NCBI GenBank assembly: GCA_050181295.1 | Contig: JBFXDI010000098.1 | Coordinates: 1 to 15,443 of the forward strand | Direction of reading: 5' to 3' | DNA length: 15,443 nucleotides | Origin: JBFXDI01 sp050181295 | GTDB lineage: Bacteria > Pseudomonadota > Alphaproteobacteria > Rhizobiales > Aestuariivirgaceae | In this document: positions 14,373 through 15,443 of the stretch, one piece after another | Numbering within the stretch: the first letter of the stretch is position 1 | How the letters are laid out: the number at the start of each line of letters is the position of its first letter | Notes under the pieces: generated by a model | Database searches by the model: none | Seen by the model: only the letters and a program-made list of their open reading frames with translations | Told to the model about the DNA's origin: nothing | Translations under genes and position numbers: made by a program

Positions 14373-15443
14373 TTGCGCAGCAGGCTGAAACGCATCTCGC
14401 TCATTGCGGTCGCGGCGGCGCTGGTACTCTGTATTTCGGTGGCCGCCGCCTTTATGTGGCGCCTGTCCCAGGGACCGGTGGCGCTGACATTCCTGACCGG
14501 CCAGGCTCAGGAGATCCTCAGCAACAAGCTGCCGGGCATGCGCACCAGCATCGGCGATGTGATCGTCGAGCGCGACGAGTCCGGGACGCCGCGCTTCCGC
14601 CTGCGCGACATCAAGCTCACGGATGAGTCGGGCGATGTCCTGGTCCAGGCGCCCCGCGCGGCGGTCAAGGTCAACGGCACGGCGCTCTTCTCGGGACGCG
14701 TCGAGCCGACGGAGCTGCATCTTATCGGCCCCCGCGTCATGGTCCGCCGCATGCTCGACGGCACCATGCGGCTGGGCTTCGGCGCGACACCTTCCGCCCA
14801 GCAGCAGGAGGAGAGCCCGCCTTCCTCGACGGGGCTTGGCGCCAACGGCAAGACCGACCGGGCCGATGTCGATCAGCCTGCCAACACCGCTACCGTGCAG
14901 GACGGGCAGTCGATGAAGGTGCTGGGGGAGTTTTACAACGCCTTCCTGGCGGGCCAGGGGCGTCTTTCGGCGGCGCCCACGCTGGGCCTGATCCGGGTCA
15001 CCGAGGCCCAGATCTCGGTCTATGACGAGGCCAACGACGCCTATTGGAACGCGCCTCACGCCAACCTCGTGTTCAATCGCGTGCCCTATGGCGTGGCGCT
15101 CTTCGCCGACGCGCAGATCGCCTCCGGCAACCAGCCCTGGCGCACCGAGATCGTCGCGAGCTACCGGACCGAGAGCAAGAGCTTCTCGGTCAGCGCGAAG
15201 ATCTTCGACCTGGTGCCGGCGGACCTCTCGGACAAGGTGTTCGCGCTCTCGCAGCTCGCGCAGGTGCGACTGCCGCTGTCGGGCCGCGCCGAGGTCGATT
15301 TCACGGAGGAAGGCGTCGTCAGCAAGGCCTCGGCGGAATTGAACGCCGGCGCCGGCAAGGTCGGATTCCCGGGCTACATCTCCGAGCCGATCCTGATCGA
15401 CGAGGGCACGATCCACCTCAGCTACGATCCGGCCGACGGCGAC
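14373..15443 (+). CDS. AsmA-like/DUF3971-type large envelope protein (partial, 5' end)
   Basis: The frame is open from TTG at 14373 to the window edge (357 codons, no stop). The N-terminus is MRSRLKRISLIAV followed by a hydrophobic anchor (about 9-28). It continues with SQGPVALTFLTGQAQEIL, IGDVIVERDESGTPRFRLRDIKL, and then repetitive beta-strand-like text (VNGTALFSGRVEPTELHLIGPRV). This pattern is typical of DUF3971/AsmA-like proteins of the YhdP/TamB group, which bridge the periplasm and take part in lipid transport or envelope integrity; the assignment is from pattern memory. TTG with GGCAGGGA upstream is the only reasonable start, since a TAA occurs in frame at 14349. A Gln/Glu/Ser/Pro-rich insertion lies at about 135-170. 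Neighbouring bcp in this divergent order is familiar from related genomes. Confidence 0.75.
   Translation, partial: MRSRLKRISLIAVAAALVLCISVAAAFMWRLSQGPVALTFLTGQAQEILSNKLPGMRTSIGDVIVERDESGTPRFRLRDIKLTDESGDVLVQAPRAAVKVNGTALFSGRVEPTELHLIGPRVMVRRMLDGTMRLGFGATPSAQQQEESPPSSTGLGANGKTDRADVDQPANTATVQDGQSMKVLGEFYNAFLAGQGRLSAAPTLGLIRVTEAQISVYDEANDAYWNAPHANLVFNRVPYGVALFADAQIASGNQPWRTEIVASYRTESKSFSVSAKIFDLVPADLSDKVFALSQLAQVRLPLSGRAEVDFTEEGVVSKASAELNAGAGKVGFPGYISEPILIDEGTIHLSYDPADGD

Overview
The window is GC-rich, gene-dense chromosomal DNA with the codon use, promoter style (CTTGAC/CTATAT type) and gene order of an alphaproteobacterium, most likely of the Hyphomicrobiales (Rhizobiales). The run amidase - PBP1A - prfB is a known alphaproteobacterial neighbourhood. 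I see no prophage, insertion sequence, CRISPR array, tRNA or rRNA.

Region 1 (1-3566, + strand) is a tight three-gene transport and metabolism operon: a Tat-exported family 5 ABC substrate-binding protein, an HSL-family alpha/beta hydrolase translationally coupled to it, and an EamA/DMT-family permease. Region 2 (3567-5275, +) is a polyamine operon. A consensus alphaproteobacterial promoter is followed by a leader of about 215 nt that can fold into several hairpins, with mutually exclusive pairings and a terminator-like element, and then by speD (S-adenosylmethionine decarboxylase) and speE (spermidine synthase), which are 1 nt apart. This leader is the best candidate for an undescribed regulatory element.

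Region 3 (5276-10466) is devoted to the cell wall: an exported L,D-transpeptidase, a divergently placed 33-codon Lys/Ala-rich histone-H1-like gene with its own terminator, a roughly 390-bp regulatory spacer, an AmiC-type N-acetylmuramoyl-L-alanine amidase and the bifunctional penicillin-binding protein PBP1A. Region 4 (10467-11678) is prfB (release factor 2) with its autoregulatory +1 frameshift site.

Region 5 (11712-13506, - strand) is an overlapping operon of a membrane-anchored M23/LytM endopeptidase and a bactofilin, a pairing that localises wall remodelling to particular cell sites. Region 6 holds a Bcp-type 1-Cys peroxiredoxin (-) and, divergent from it, the start of a large envelope protein of the AsmA-like/DUF3971 type, which begins at TTG and runs off the window.

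Five of the genes (L,D-transpeptidase, amidase, PBP1A, M23 peptidase, bactofilin) act on or organise peptidoglycan. TTAACC boxes resembling CtrA sites lie 85-120 bp ahead of three of the wall genes, which suggests, without proving, shared cell-cycle control.
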